Shown: positions 7,272 to 16,935 of the stretch, piece by piece | Position numbering within the stretch: position 1 is the first letter of the stretch | How the letters are laid out: every line of letters begins with the position of its first letter | NCBI RefSeq assembly: GCF_002860405.1 | Contig: NZ_NMWV01000019.1 | Coordinates: forward strand, 1-44,488 | Direction: 5' to 3' | Source of the DNA: Bifidobacterium imperatoris | Lineage (GTDB): Bacteria > Actinomycetota > Actinomycetes > Actinomycetales > Bifidobacteriaceae | DNA: 44,488 nt | Position numbers and translations under genes: made by a program | Notes under the pieces: model-generated | What the model saw: only the letters and a program-made list of their open reading frames with translations | Database searches by the model: none | What the model was told of the DNA's origin: nothing

Positions 7272-10235
7272 TTATTCCGCAGGCACGATGGAGACGATCT
7301 TCGGCGCCTTGACGATAACCTTGCGCGGCTCCTTGCCGCCAAGACGTTCGGCTACGGCTGCCAGAGCCATCTTCTCCAGTTCGGCCGGGTCGATGTCCAC
7401 CGGCACTTCGAGCTTGGCGCGCACCTTACCCTTAATCTGCACCACGGCGGTCACAGTGTCGTGACCCACGTAACGCTCGTCAGCCACCGGCCACGGCTCG
7501 GCGGACAGGGACTCGGGATGGCCGAGCTTGTTCCACATTTCCTCGCAGATGTGCGGAGCAATCGGAGCAAGCATCAAAATCAGCGGCTCAACAGCGGAGC
7601 GCGGCACGGACTTCAGAGAAGTCAGATGGTTGTTGAGCACGATGAGCTTGGCGATGGCGGTGTTCGGTCGCATGCCTTCCATTTCCGCGGTCACTTCGGC
7701 GATCGTGTTGTTGAGCAGTTTCAAGGTCTTCTCATCCGGAGTGTCTTCGGACACATGGGCCTCACCCGTGGTCTCATCAATCACGTTACGCCACAGACGC
7801 TGCAGGAAGCGCATGCCACCGACCACGTTGCGCGTGTTCCACGGGCGGGATTCGTCCAGCGGACCCATGCTCATCTCATACAGACGGAAGGTGTCAGCAC
7901 CGTAGTTCTCGTACATGAAGTCCGGGGTCACGATGTTCTTAAGGCTCTTACCCATCTTGCCGAATTCACGGTTGGCGTGCTCGCCGTTCCAGGTGAACGT
8001 CGGTTCGCCGGAGGCATCGGCCGGACCTTCCACAACCTCGTCGGCCGGCACGTACTGACCACGGTCGTCGGTGTAGGCGTAGGCCTGAATCATGCCCTGG
8101 TTGAACAGCTTGTGGAACGGTTCAGCGGAGTCCACGTAGCCCAGATCGAAGAGGATCTTGTGCCAGAAACGGGAGTACAGCAGGTGCAGCACAGCATGCT
8201 CCACACCGCCGATGTACAGGTCCACGCCACCTTCATCGCCGGAGTACTTGTTGTGGTTCGGACCCATCCAGTAGTCGAACTCGTCCTTCTCCACCATGTG
8301 AGCGGTGTCGGTCGGGTCGATGTAGCGCATGTAGTACCAGCAGGAGCCGGCCCAGTTCGGCATGGTGTTGGTGTCGCGGTAGTAGGTCTTCTTACCGTCG
8401 CCCAAGTCGAGCTCGACCTTGACCCAATCCTCGTTGCGGCTCAACGGAGCCTCAGGGTTGGATTCGGCGTCCATCGGATCGAAGGTGCGTGGCTCGTAAT
8501 CCGGCACGTCCGGCAGGTTGATCGGCAGTGCGGAGTCCGGCAGCAGGTGCGGGGTGCCGTCTTCGCCGTAGACGATCGGGAACGGTTCGCCCCAGTAACG
8601 CTGGCGGGAGAACAGCCAGTCGCGCAGACGGTAGGATACAGTGCCCTTGCCCACGCCTGCGGATTCGAGCCATGCATTGACCTTGGCGATGGCGTCATCG
8701 ACGCGCAGACCGTTCAGGCTCAATGCGTCGCCGGCAGCCTTGGTTGCATCCACGGAAGAGTTGATGACGATGCCGTCGTGGGAGACGAATGGGGCCTTAC
8801 CCTCATAGTTGGCCAGATCGTCGCCGGATTCCGGCAGCGGCTGCACGGTGTAAATGACCGGCAGACCGAACTTCGTGGCGAAGTCGTAATCGCGCTGGTC
8901 GCCGCCCGGCACAGCCATGATGGCACCGGTGCCATAATCCATCAGCACGTAATCGGCGGTGAACAGCGGAAGCTTGGCACCGGTGATCGGGTTGATGGCG
9001 TACAGGCCAGTGAACAAACCGGTCTTTTCACCGGCCTCATCCACGCGGTCCTTGGCGGTCTTGGACTCGGCTGCAATACGGTAGGCCTTCATGCCTTCGG
9101 CCGGGGTGGCGTAACCGCCCTTCCATGCTTCCGGCACATCGGCAGGCCATTCGGCCGGGACGTACTGGAGCAGCTCATGCTCCGGGGAGACCACGGCGAA
9201 CGTGGTGCCGAACAGAGTGTCAGGACGAGTGGTGTAAATCTCCATATCCTTGACGCCGTCGGCAGTGGGAACCTCGAAGTGCACGGAAGCACCGTGGGAT
9301 TCGCCGATCCAGTTGCGCTGCATGAGCTTGACCTTTTCAGGCCAGTTGATGCCGTCGAGATCTTCAATCAAGCGGTGACCGTACTTGGTGATGCGCATGG
9401 ACCACTGACGCAGTTCGCGCTGGAATACCGGGAAGTTGCCACGCTCGGACTTGCCTTCAGCGGTGACCTCCTCGTTGGCGAGCACGGTGCCCAAGCCTGG
9501 GCACCAGTTGACCGGAGACTTGGAGATGTAGGCCAAACGGAAGTCGTTCAGAATATCCTGCTGTTCGGCTTCGGTGAGGTCGGCCCATGCCTTGCCGTCG
9601 GATTCATGACCGGGGATGGTCTTTTCGCCGGATTCGAACTTGGCAATCAGTTCGCTGATCGGGCGTGCGGAACCTTTGGTGCCGGACGGGTTGGTGGCCT
9701 CATCGTCATACCAAGATTCGTAGATACGAGAGAAGATCCACTGGGTCCAACGCACATAGCCGGGATCGATAGTGGCGAAGGTACGGCGGTTGTCGAAGCT
9801 TAAGCCCATGCGGTGCAGCTGACGGGACATGTTGGCGATGTTCGCCTCAGTGGTCACACGCGGATGCTGGCCGGTCTGCACGGCGTACTGTTCGGCAGGC
9901 AGGCCAAAGGCATCGTAGCCCATAGCATGCAGCACGTTTTCACCCTTCATGCGGTGGTAGCGGCTCACCACGTCAGAGGCCAGATAACCGAGCGGATGGC
10001 CCACGTGCAGGCCTTTGCCGGACGGGTAGGGGAACATGTCCATAGCGAAGTAAGCGGTACGGCCTTCAGCGTTGCGGCCCTTGCCATCCTTCAGATCACC
10101 ATTGACGTTGGCGGCCCAGAAGGTGCCGCGCTCATCCCAGATTTTCTGCCATTTGTTTTCGATATCCTGCGCCAGTTCAGCGTTGTAGCGGAAGCTGGGC
10201 TCTGCGGTTTGCGTGCTCTTCTCGTTGTCACTCAT
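7272..10235 (-). CDS. leuS: Leucyl-tRNA synthetase
   Basis: Class Ia aminoacyl-tRNA synthetase charging tRNA-Leu. The 987-residue protein carries the HIGH-type motif in PYPSGKGLHVGHPLGY near residues 70-85, the CP1 editing domain in the middle (a T-R-P-D-T-L-F-G-T-T-F stretch is clear), a WLFSRQRYWGEPFPI catalytic-domain segment, and the KMSKS-type loop as KMGKS. The anticodon-binding and C-terminal domains end at IVSIVPAE. It is about 120 residues longer than the E. coli enzyme, with extra segments near residues 190-220 and 580-620. Upstream genes on the same strand are 42 bases away. I see no obvious T-box leader, and no strong ribosome-binding site at the ATG. Confidence 0.98.
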   Translation of the reverse strand: MSDNEKSTQTAEPSFRYNAELAQDIENKWQKIWDERGTFWAANVNGDLKDGKGRNAEGRTAYFAMDMFPYPSGKGLHVGHPLGYLASDVVSRYHRMKGENVLHAMGYDAFGLPAEQYAVQTGQHPRVTTEANIANMSRQLHRMGLSFDNRRTFATIDPGYVRWTQWIFSRIYESWYDDEATNPSGTKGSARPISELIAKFESGEKTIPGHESDGKAWADLTEAEQQDILNDFRLAYISKSPVNWCPGLGTVLANEEVTAEGKSERGNFPVFQRELRQWSMRITKYGHRLIEDLDGINWPEKVKLMQRNWIGESHGASVHFEVPTADGVKDMEIYTTRPDTLFGTTFAVVSPEHELLQYVPAEWPADVPEAWKGGYATPAEGMKAYRIAAESKTAKDRVDEAGEKTGLFTGLYAINPITGAKLPLFTADYVLMDYGTGAIMAVPGGDQRDYDFATKFGLPVIYTVQPLPESGDDLANYEGKAPFVSHDGIVINSSVDATKAAGDALSLNGLRVDDAIAKVNAWLESAGVGKGTVSYRLRDWLFSRQRYWGEPFPIVYGEDGTPHLLPDSALPINLPDVPDYEPRTFDPMDAESNPEAPLSRNEDWVKVELDLGDGKKTYYRDTNTMPNWAGSCWYYMRYIDPTDTAHMVEKDEFDYWMGPNHNKYSGDEGGVDLYIGGVEHAVLHLLYSRFWHKILFDLGYVDSAEPFHKLFNQGMIQAYAYTDDRGQYVPADEVVEGPADASGEPTFTWNGEHANREFGKMGKSLKNIVTPDFMYENYGADTFRLYEMSMGPLDESRPWNTRNVVGGMRFLQRLWRNVIDETTGEAHVSEDTPDEKTLKLLNNTIAEVTAEMEGMRPNTAIAKLIVLNNHLTSLKSVPRSAVEPLILMLAPIAPHICEEMWNKLGHPESLSAEPWPVADERYVGHDTVTAVVQIKGKVRAKLEVPVDIDPAELEKMALAAVAERLGGKEPRKVIVKAPKIVSIVPAE

Positions 10236-10277
10236 AAATCAGCAAGGTAGCCGCGTAACTGGACACGGTTCTTGGCG

Positions 10278-11132
10278 CTATTCATCATCCGAGACGATGG
10301 CTTGAGGCGTACCGTTGAGTTTTACGGATAGTTTGCTCTGTTGTTTCAGCTCATCGCGCGCAGCGGCCCAGCTGCCATCATCAATCATGTTCTGTAATGC
10401 TTCGGCGATTTTGCCGGCGAGTTCGGCTGTGCCTTTGCCTACTGCGATGCCGTATTCAATGGTTCCCTGATCTGTGAGCACCGCCGTATATTGCGGCCCA
10501 TTGGCTTGGCGCAGGCCGCCTAGAATCGCCGTATCAGCGACAATGGCATCCGCAGAGCCGGCTTGTAACGCGGTGACGCATTGTGCGTAACTATCGCGTT
10601 CCTGCATGTTGGCTTCAGGATGATTCATTTGAAACAGGCTCGCTGTTTCATCGCCTTGCACCGCACAGATGTCACGCTGGCTCACATCGCCAACTGTGCC
10701 ATTCCCGTTTTCGTAATCAGCACGATCGCTGGCTCGAACCAGCAATCCCACGCTTGCCGTGAGATAAGGACCGGCGAAATCAACTGCGGCACGGGACTGG
10801 CCGGTAATGGGCCAGGAAGCCACCACCATATCCACTTGCCCATTGTCAAGCATGGATTGTCTGGTTTCCGGACGAACCTGCTTGAAAACGATTTGCTTAT
10901 TCGCATAGCCAAGACGCGCGGCCACATATTTGGCCACTGTCACATCGAATCCTTCATAGGTGCCGTCATGCCATACGCCTATCGCAGGCTCGTCAGCAGT
11001 GACGCCAATGGCAATGGTAGGACCTTCTGGGGAACCGGAAACCGTGGTGACTTGAATCTGCCCGCAACCGCTCAGTGGCATTGCCATCATCACGGCTGCC
11101 GCTGACGCAGCAATCGTTCGCTTGATTCGCAT
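10278..11132 (-). CDS. Lipoprotein amino-acid-type ABC solute-binding protein (orphan)
   Basis: Periplasmic-binding-protein type 2 (SBP family 3) of 284 residues, of the kind that captures polar amino acids for ABC import. The N terminus is a lipoprotein signal: basic MRIKR, a short hydrophobic stretch, then the lipobox L-S-G-C at about residues 20-23. The mature part has the family pattern PAIGVWHDGTYEGFDVTVAKYVAARLGY followed by R-P-E-T-R-Q-S-M-L-D-N-G-Q-V-D. I chose the ATG at 11132 because a longer reading (to 11234) would bury the signal peptide. It begins 5 bases after the CorA-like gene, implying coupled translation. No permease or ATPase gene is adjacent, so it must share a transporter encoded elsewhere or act as a sensor. 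Confidence 0.88.
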   Translation of the reverse strand: MRIKRTIAASAAAVMMAMPLSGCGQIQVTTVSGSPEGPTIAIGVTADEPAIGVWHDGTYEGFDVTVAKYVAARLGYANKQIVFKQVRPETRQSMLDNGQVDMVVASWPITGQSRAAVDFAGPYLTASVGLLVRASDRADYENGNGTVGDVSQRDICAVQGDETASLFQMNHPEANMQERDSYAQCVTALQAGSADAIVADTAILGGLRQANGPQYTAVLTDQGTIEYGIAVGKGTAELAGKIAEALQNMIDDGSWAAARDELKQQSKLSVKLNGTPQAIVSDDE

Positions 11133-11136
11133 GATG

Positions 11137-12087
11137 TTATTTGAACATGCGGGAACGGGTGAGGAACCAGGTGACCACTGCGGACAATGCGATGGAGATA
11201 AGGATGATCGCCACGAATCCCCACGGCTTGTCACTCAATGGCATGCCCAGCATGCCCTCTTGGAAGTTCATGCCGTACATGGAGAAAATCAACGTTGGAA
11301 TGGACAGCGTGATGGAGATGATGGTGAAGATACGCATCACGTTGTTCAAGTTGTTGGACACGATCGAGGCGAAGGCGTCGGTCATGTTCGCAAGAACGCC
11401 GCTGTAGATGTTAGCCATCTCGATAGCCTGCTTGTTTTCGGTGATCACGTCATCCAACAGGTCCTCGTCATCCGGATACTGCTTGATGCGCTGCAGCGTA
11501 GTGAGCTTTTCCATCACGATTTCGTTTGATTTCAGCGAGGTGGTGAAATACACCAAGGTCTTGGAAAGCTCCATGAGCATCACGATCTCACGGTTCTGCA
11601 TGGAGTGGCGCAGCTTCAGTTCCAGCTTGTCGCTTTCTCGGTCGATGATGCGCAGGTAACGCAAATACATCGTGGCGTTGCGATAGAGGATCTGCAGGAT
11701 GAAGCGCGAACGCATATAGGTGTTGAACCCGCGAATCGTGCCTTCCATGAACGGGTGCAGCACGGGCGTGTCTTGCATGCAGACGGTGATGATGAGGTTT
11801 TCGGTCACGATGATTGACAACGGGATGGTCTCATACCAGTCGCGTCCACCGCGTTCCTCCACGGTGGGAATGTCGACGATGATCATCGTGTAATCGTCTT
11901 CCACGTCCACACGGGAACGTTCCTCATCATCCAGGGGGGCGCGCAGGTCGGCGAGGTCGATGCCGGTTTGCGAGGCGACGGTGGCGAGTTCAACATCAGT
12001 AGGTTCACTTAAACACAACCAGGAACCGTTTTCTGGTTTCTCGATCTGCTCCACTTGGTTGTTGATTGAGCTGAAGATTCTCAGCAT
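11137..12087 (-). CDS. CorA-family divalent cation (Mg2+) transporter
   Basis: CorA/MIT-family channel, acting as a pentamer for Mg2+ or Co2+ uptake. The 316-residue protein has the large N-terminal cytoplasmic alpha/beta domain, long helices around residues 130-245, and two C-terminal membrane helices. The signature Y-G-M-N is at the end of the first helix (IFSMYGMNFQEGMLG), and the second helix ends in a basic tail (SRMFK). Length and layout are normal. It is followed within 5 bases by the solute-binding lipoprotein gene. A perfect 13-base palindrome, CGGTTTAAAACCG (12133-12145), lies about 46 bases upstream and could be an operator. Ion specificity cannot be read from sequence. Confidence 0.92.
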   Translation of the reverse strand: MLRIFSSINNQVEQIEKPENGSWLCLSEPTDVELATVASQTGIDLADLRAPLDDEERSRVDVEDDYTMIIVDIPTVEERGGRDWYETIPLSIIVTENLIITVCMQDTPVLHPFMEGTIRGFNTYMRSRFILQILYRNATMYLRYLRIIDRESDKLELKLRHSMQNREIVMLMELSKTLVYFTTSLKSNEIVMEKLTTLQRIKQYPDDEDLLDDVITENKQAIEMANIYSGVLANMTDAFASIVSNNLNNVMRIFTIISITLSIPTLIFSMYGMNFQEGMLGMPLSDKPWGFVAIILISIALSAVVTWFLTRSRMFK

Positions 12088-12223
12088 GCCGTCTCACCCG
12101 CCTTCCGCGCTTTCCTATGTTCTATCGCTGTACGGTTTAAAACCGAGATTAGTCTAGACCTACCGTGCGAACTTGTGCGGCAGCGCGGTTTGCGAAAGCT
12201 GACCATGCACCTACCAGACGCGT

Positions 12224-13069
12224 TTACCAGACGATAGGCTGCCAATCCGGCATGCTGGAGCCGCGCAACTCAGCTGGCCCGTTCTCCCAATCGTCGCTGT
12301 CTGCGATGGCGGGCGCTTTGTTATATTCCTCAAGTTCGAATAATGGTTGTGTGGCTGGTTTGCCGTTGACGGTGTGACGTACTTTGAGCCTGCACCAGCA
12401 AGCGTTGCGCATACCGCCGAGCGCGTTCATACCATCCGGATCCAATCCGAGGAGATTGGCGATGGTGGCAGTGATCCAGGATCCGTGGCCGACCAGCATC
12501 ATTGTGGTGGGATGGTCGTTGCTGTACGCAGGGTCGGTTACCAGTTCACGGACCGCGTTGGCACCGCGCTCGCCTACTTGAGCCCTGCTTTCCACGCCAT
12601 AGCGTGTTTCGCCACCCGTATGCTGTTTCCATGAATCGTATGCTTCGGCATCAATGGTCTTGATTTGTTCGCGGGTCAAGCCTTCCCACTGTCCGAAGCT
12701 GCGTTCACGCAGTCGTGTGTCGCAGGTGACTTCAAGACCAAGCAGATCGGCGAATGCATGCGCGGTCTGTTGTGCACGGAATAGATCGGAAGAGATTACC
12801 ACCATGCGGCGTGCGGCGGCTGGCGCTTCACGGTATTGGTTGATGTCTGTGCGCTCGGCTGCGGTCTGCGGTGGCTGTGCAATCGACTCGGGGTGAGTGG
12901 CCAGACGGTTGACTTTCGCCCAATAGAATCGGCTGGCGAGCGCATAGCCGCTTTGGTCCGCCTGCCATTGGCCTACGATGTCCAGCGGCACATCGATCTG
13001 GCCTTGTAGTCGGTGCTGAAGATTGTATTGTGTGCGTCCGTGGCGCAGCATCACTACTTCATCAATCAT
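12224..13069 (-). CDS. Histidine phosphatase superfamily protein (phosphoglycerate-mutase-like)
   Basis: Histidine-phosphatase fold enzyme of 281 residues. The catalytic RHGRTQYN motif is at residues 9-16, followed by G-Q-I-D-V-P-L. LRERSFGQWEGLT carries the acid/base region, and a second catalytic His sits in LVGHGSWITA. This is the broad-specificity phosphatase branch (PhoE/GpmB-like), not glycolytic GpmA. It is larger than the usual ~200-220 residues: an insertion near residues 45-85 and a C-terminal tail past the GHG motif add length. Transcribed divergently from the methyltransferase gene at 13136. The substrate is unknown. Confidence 0.88.
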   Translation of the reverse strand: MIDEVVMLRHGRTQYNLQHRLQGQIDVPLDIVGQWQADQSGYALASRFYWAKVNRLATHPESIAQPPQTAAERTDINQYREAPAAARRMVVISSDLFRAQQTAHAFADLLGLEVTCDTRLRERSFGQWEGLTREQIKTIDAEAYDSWKQHTGGETRYGVESRAQVGERGANAVRELVTDPAYSNDHPTTMMLVGHGSWITATIANLLGLDPDGMNALGGMRNACWCRLKVRHTVNGKPATQPLFELEEYNKAPAIADSDDWENGPAELRGSSMPDWQPIVW

Positions 13070-13135
13070 GCGGCCTCCTTACCTTACTCATGTTCATCTC
13101 ATCACAACCCGTGGAGACCATAATCGCCTCGTACA

Positions 13136-14410
13136 ATGGCGTACGTGGAGATTACCGAACAAACGTGGGCGTTTATCGCCGAGCATCGTCATGAGGATGT
13201 ACGCGAACTGGCGTTGCATGCCAAGCGCGGCGCCGAAGTAGACTTGCCATTCGCATTGGAACAGATTTCCGGCTGGCAGCGTGCGCAAGTCAAACTTCCC
13301 GACTGGGCGGCGCGCGATGGGCTGATTTTCCCGCCTCAGGTGCCGATGGAACAGTGTTCCTCCCAATTCACCGCTCAATACAAGGCAAAGTTAGCCGCAC
13401 GATTGCTTGCGGAAGAGGAAGCCGCGCCTGCTTCGTCGGCACTCTCCTCTGCTCTATCTCGCACATCGCTCGTTGATCTGACCGGTGGCTTCGGCGTGGA
13501 TTTCTCGTATATGGCTCGCGTGTTCGATCAGGCCACATATGTGGAACGGCAGCCGAATCTGTGCGAGATCGCACGTCATAATTTTCCGCTGCTTGGATTG
13601 GAATCAGCACAGGTCATCAATGATGATTCCACTGAAGTGTTGAGCCGAATTGAATCCGCTTCAATGTTTTTCCTCGATCCGGCTCGCCGTGATAGTCATG
13701 GTTCTCGCACGTATGCAATCGCTGACTGCACGCCAGACGTTTTGGCATTGCAGAGTCAGCTGCTGTCCAAAGCTCCTCTAGTAATGGTCAAACTCTCCCC
13801 TATGCTGGATTGGCATAAAACCGTCGACGATTTCGCTGGTTCCGTGCACGAGGTGCATATTGTGTCCACCGGCAATGAGTGCAAGGATCTGCTGCTGGTG
13901 TTGAAGCGCGGAATCTGCGACGAGCCCCGGATGGTATGCGTCAATGATGGGCAGGTACTGGAATATCACGTTGCGGATAACGGTGACGCTGCCATGATTC
14001 CCAATGATTCCGCACAATCTACGGGAACCGGCGAAATCGATGTCGATGACGCCCAATACCTCTACGAGCCAAACGTCTCAATCATGAAGGCCGGATGCTT
14101 TGATGTGATTGCTCAACGTTTCCCTGCCACCATGATTGCGCCTAATAGCCACCTGTTTGTAAGTGAACAACGTGTTGCGGATTTTCCGGGTCGATCATTC
14201 GCGATCACATCAGTAGCCAGCATGAATAAAAAAGAGCTGAAATCCTCGCTTGCAGGTTTGACTCATGCCAATATCACCGTGCGCAATTTTCCCATGCCGG
14301 TCAACACGTTGCGCAAAAAACTCAAGCTCAAGGATGGAGGCAACACATACCTGTTCGCCACCACCGATAAGACCGGTCGCCATATTCTCATCTCCGCAGC
14401 GAAAGCATAA
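13136..14410 (+). CDS. Class I SAM-dependent methyltransferase with THUMP-like C-terminal region
   Basis: A 424-residue protein with a Rossmann-type methyltransferase core. Motif I is LVDLTGGFGVDFS at about residues 113-125, the acidic end of strand 2 is YVERQP, and motif IV is FLDPARR near 180-186. The C-terminal third, with conserved KKELKSSL and KLKLKDGGNTYLFAT, matches the THUMP-like domain found in bacterial RNA methyltransferase-like proteins of this type. A nucleic-acid substrate is likely but not shown. The ATG at 13136 has no obvious ribosome-binding site: the nearest GGAG is 17 bases away. It is divergent from the histidine phosphatase and ends at a bidirectional terminator. Confidence 0.85.
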   Translation: MAYVEITEQTWAFIAEHRHEDVRELALHAKRGAEVDLPFALEQISGWQRAQVKLPDWAARDGLIFPPQVPMEQCSSQFTAQYKAKLAARLLAEEEAAPASSALSSALSRTSLVDLTGGFGVDFSYMARVFDQATYVERQPNLCEIARHNFPLLGLESAQVINDDSTEVLSRIESASMFFLDPARRDSHGSRTYAIADCTPDVLALQSQLLSKAPLVMVKLSPMLDWHKTVDDFAGSVHEVHIVSTGNECKDLLLVLKRGICDEPRMVCVNDGQVLEYHVADNGDAAMIPNDSAQSTGTGEIDVDDAQYLYEPNVSIMKAGCFDVIAQRFPATMIAPNSHLFVSEQRVADFPGRSFAITSVASMNKKELKSSLAGLTHANITVRNFPMPVNTLRKKLKLKDGGNTYLFATTDKTGRHILISAAKA

Positions 14411-14425
14411 ACCGCGCACATAGCA

Positions 14426-14458
14426 AAAGCCGCCCGCCTGATAAGGCGAAGCGGCTTT
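14426..14458. terminator. Bidirectional terminator between convergent genes
   Basis: Arms AAAGCCGC (14426-14433) and GCGGCTTT (14451-14458), with an inner CGCCT/AGGCG pairing in the loop, sit between the plus-strand methyltransferase and the minus-strand PPOX gene. There are A/T runs on both sides, so it can serve both. Confidence 0.8.
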
Positions 14459-14503
14459 ATTGCATCATTGCCAACGCGATTGCCGCGCGGCAGCAAGCAG
14501 TGC

Positions 14504-14908
14504 TCAGTCCTTGACGATGGTCTTGCCAGCGGTCGGACCGGAAGCAAGGTTCTGAATCTCGGTAACTTCGAGCACCGGGATTACGGCCGGCTTCTTGGTG
14601 CCCTTCTCCTCGGCCACCTTGACCTGAGCCTCGTAGATGTCGTCATCGGTGTGCAGAGTCACGGTGCCACGGAAGCGGTAGCCCTGCTTCTTCTCCAGGT
14701 TGGCGAAGGCGATGACCAGCGGGGAGCCGTTCTTCAGGTTCTCGTAGGTCTGGCCGGCAGTGCGCTCATGATAGGCGATGTGAGTGTCGTCCAGCACGAA
14801 CAGGGACATCTTCGGGCCGAGATCCAGCTCGCCGTCCTTGGAGATGGTGGAGACCCAACCGAGGTTGTTGGCCACGAATTCCTTGATTTCCGGGGTAATG
14901 ACTGCCAT
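14504..14908 (-). CDS. Pyridoxamine 5'-phosphate oxidase family (split-barrel flavoprotein)
   Basis: Small split beta-barrel protein of 134 residues, a family that binds FMN, F420 or heme as a dimer. The sequence shows the typical opening helix (TPEIKEFVANNLGWVSTISKDGELDLGPK) and the strand/loop TYENLKNGSPLVIAFAN. A C-terminal strand pair ends in VLEVTEIQNL. It is too short to be the PdxH enzyme, so the literal family name does not define its reaction. The start is well supported by AAAGGA about 7 bases upstream. It is monocistronic between a shared terminator and the DMT permease gene transcribed away from it. Confidence 0.87.
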   Translation of the reverse strand: MAVITPEIKEFVANNLGWVSTISKDGELDLGPKMSLFVLDDTHIAYHERTAGQTYENLKNGSPLVIAFANLEKKQGYRFRGTVTLHTDDDIYEAQVKVAEEKGTKKPAVIPVLEVTEIQNLASGPTAGKTIVKD

Positions 14909-15160
14909 AGCAAGTCCTTTCTGAAGAACAGTAGTACCTGTATAAGATTAGCGAATCCATGCTCCAGCCGCCCGCATGTTCGCTGTGAGTAACCTCACCT
15001 TCTGCCTTTTACCAGCATGCACGTCCTCAACGCTGCCTCTGCACCCAGATACCGCGTGCCACTATGGCGGACACTCGCGGCCGGTGATTCCACCCGTTTT
15101 TGGCTGGCCATACCCGTAACCTATGTGCCGGAAAGAAAAGAGATCAAGCAGAGGTGCATC

Positions 15161-16096
15161 ATGGGTCTGGTCGAGCGTTTCAGCAAGCTACGTAGCCGCT
15201 GGTCTCGTTCGTTTCCTCCGAATCTGGCACGTCTGATGCTGCTTGCCTGCGCAGCATTGTGGGGCGGCAGTTATCTGCTGGCCAAATTCGCTATGGAGGC
15301 CATCGCTCCGCAATGGCTGATGGCCATTCGCATGTTCGGTGCATGCATGTGCATGCTTGCTCTGTTCCACAGGCATATCATTCCCAGTCTAACGCCGAAA
15401 ATCATTGTGCCGGCGTTGGTAGTGGGTTTGACCTATTGGGGCACGATGGTCACCCAAACCACAGGCCTGCAAACCATCGACCCAGGCCGCAGCGCGTTCC
15501 TCACCGCAGCCTATTGCGTTTTGACGCCGTTCGTAACCTGGATAGTATCCAAAAACCAGCCACGACTGATCAATCTGATCGCCGGCATTATCTGCCTAAT
15601 CGGCGTGGGCTTCGTCTCATTGAAACCGGGCGGATCATTTTCGCTGGGCATGGGTGACTGGCTCACCATTGCCACGGCCATCATCTTCTCCTTCAACCTC
15701 ACCTATCTCGGCGTATACGCCAAACGCTTCGACCCGATAGCACTGACTTTCGTGCAGTTCGCGGTAGCCGGCGTACTGTTCTTCGTTGGCGCGATAGCCA
15801 CCGAGCCAGCGCCGAACGCCGGATGGCTGGCACCATCGGTGGTGGCCAGCGTACTGTACCTGTTCCTTGGCGCCACAATGAGCGCGCAAATCATGCAGAA
15901 CATCGGCTTGGCTCATGTACCTGCCTCGCAGGCCTCCATCATCATGTGCACGGAAAGCCTGTTCGCCGTTTCCTTCTCCGCTCTGTTCTGGGGTGAACGC
16001 ATCATGTGGAGTTCGCTGGTTGGTTTCGCCTTGATTTTCGCGGCAGTGTTGATGTCGGTAATCAGGCCGACGAAGCATTCTCTGCATCGCAACTGA
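15161..16096 (+). CDS. EamA/DMT-superfamily permease
   Basis: Integral membrane transporter of 311 residues with two EamA repeats, about ten helices. The first begins at ARLMLLACAALWGGSYLLAKFA, and the second half starts near LGMGDWLTIATAIIFSFNLTYLG. The W-G-x-x-Y/F pattern in helix 1 and G-E-x-x in the late loop (FWGERIMWSSLVGFALI) are family hallmarks. Such proteins export or import small metabolites such as amino acids; the substrate is not predictable. I place the start at 15161, where AGAGG lies 7 bases upstream. An in-frame ATG at 15017 would add 48 residues with no membrane segment or conservation. Confidence 0.88.
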   Translation: MGLVERFSKLRSRWSRSFPPNLARLMLLACAALWGGSYLLAKFAMEAIAPQWLMAIRMFGACMCMLALFHRHIIPSLTPKIIVPALVVGLTYWGTMVTQTTGLQTIDPGRSAFLTAAYCVLTPFVTWIVSKNQPRLINLIAGIICLIGVGFVSLKPGGSFSLGMGDWLTIATAIIFSFNLTYLGVYAKRFDPIALTFVQFAVAGVLFFVGAIATEPAPNAGWLAPSVVASVLYLFLGATMSAQIMQNIGLAHVPASQASIIMCTESLFAVSFSALFWGERIMWSSLVGFALIFAAVLMSVIRPTKHSLHRN

Positions 16097-16193
16097 CCTG
16101 TTCATCACACCCATCTCAAGGAGGTCGCTCCTGTAAGAGCAGCCTTATAGAGTCGTAAGCAGTAATGAAAAATCGAATCATAGAAGGAGCATT

Positions 16194-16901
16194 ATGAATC
16201 TGCTTGAGGCCATGAAGGAACGTCACGCCGTTCGTAACTTCACCGATGAGCCATTGACTGCAGAACACATCCGCTCACTGTCCGGCAGCATCGCCGAGCT
16301 CAATGCTGCGCATGGTCTGAATATTCAGCTGATTCATAATGTTGACGATGCGTTCGGCGGCTGCCCTACTCATTATGGGCGATTCTCCGGCGTGCATAAC
16401 CTCGTAGCACTCATCGGGGCAGATGATGCGGATGCACCCGAGCATTTGGACGAAACCATTGGTTATGTAGGCGAAACGCTGGCGTTGGAGACCGTGGCGC
16501 TTGGGTTGGATACGTCATGGGTGGTGTTGCATGAAACCAGCGAGCACGAGGGCGCATGGACGATTGCTGACGGTCAACGCATGCCAGCTGCCATCGTGCT
16601 TGGGCATGGCGCACGCCCCGGACGTGCACATCGCAGTAAGCCGGCAGAAGAACTTGGCCTGGTATCCTCTGGCATTGGCTCGTATGCCAATGCTCCTGAA
16701 TGGTTCCATGCCGGTATTGAAGCAGTGATGCTTGCTCCCAGCGCCCTTGGCAAGCAACCGGTGCAGTTCACACTGCTGGATGATGGCCACACGGTGCAGG
16801 CTGAAGCGCTCGACGGCGTACAGGCACACCTGTGCCTTGGCATAGCCAAACTACATTTCGAGATTGGTGCCGGTGCCGAACATTTCACTTGGGCTGACTG
16901 A
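16194..16901 (+). CDS. Nitroreductase family protein
   Basis: FMN-dependent oxidoreductase fold of 235 residues. The opening NLLEAMKERHAVRNFTDEPL is the classic nitroreductase start, with the R-x-S/A-V-R-x-F FMN-phosphate motif. A large conserved segment, PEWFHAGIEAVMLAPSALGKQPVQF, supplies the A-P-S-A-x-x-x-Q-P pattern of the C-terminal FMN site. Start supported by GAAGGAG 4-5 bases upstream. The upstream 97 bases contain a weak interrupted dyad around 16118-16147. The physiological substrate is unknown: quinones, nitro compounds or flavins are possible. Confidence 0.9.
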   Translation: MNLLEAMKERHAVRNFTDEPLTAEHIRSLSGSIAELNAAHGLNIQLIHNVDDAFGGCPTHYGRFSGVHNLVALIGADDADAPEHLDETIGYVGETLALETVALGLDTSWVVLHETSEHEGAWTIADGQRMPAAIVLGHGARPGRAHRSKPAEELGLVSSGIGSYANAPEWFHAGIEAVMLAPSALGKQPVQFTLLDDGHTVQAEALDGVQAHLCLGIAKLHFEIGAGAEHFTWAD

Positions 16902-16935
16902 ATACAGTGCCATTTGAACGCCGCAGACCGCACAT

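Noticed and set aside
7461..9803. A 780-residue open frame antisense to leuS
   Set aside because: It is the mirror of a highly GC-biased essential gene, has no recognisable domains and lacks a plausible ribosome-binding site.
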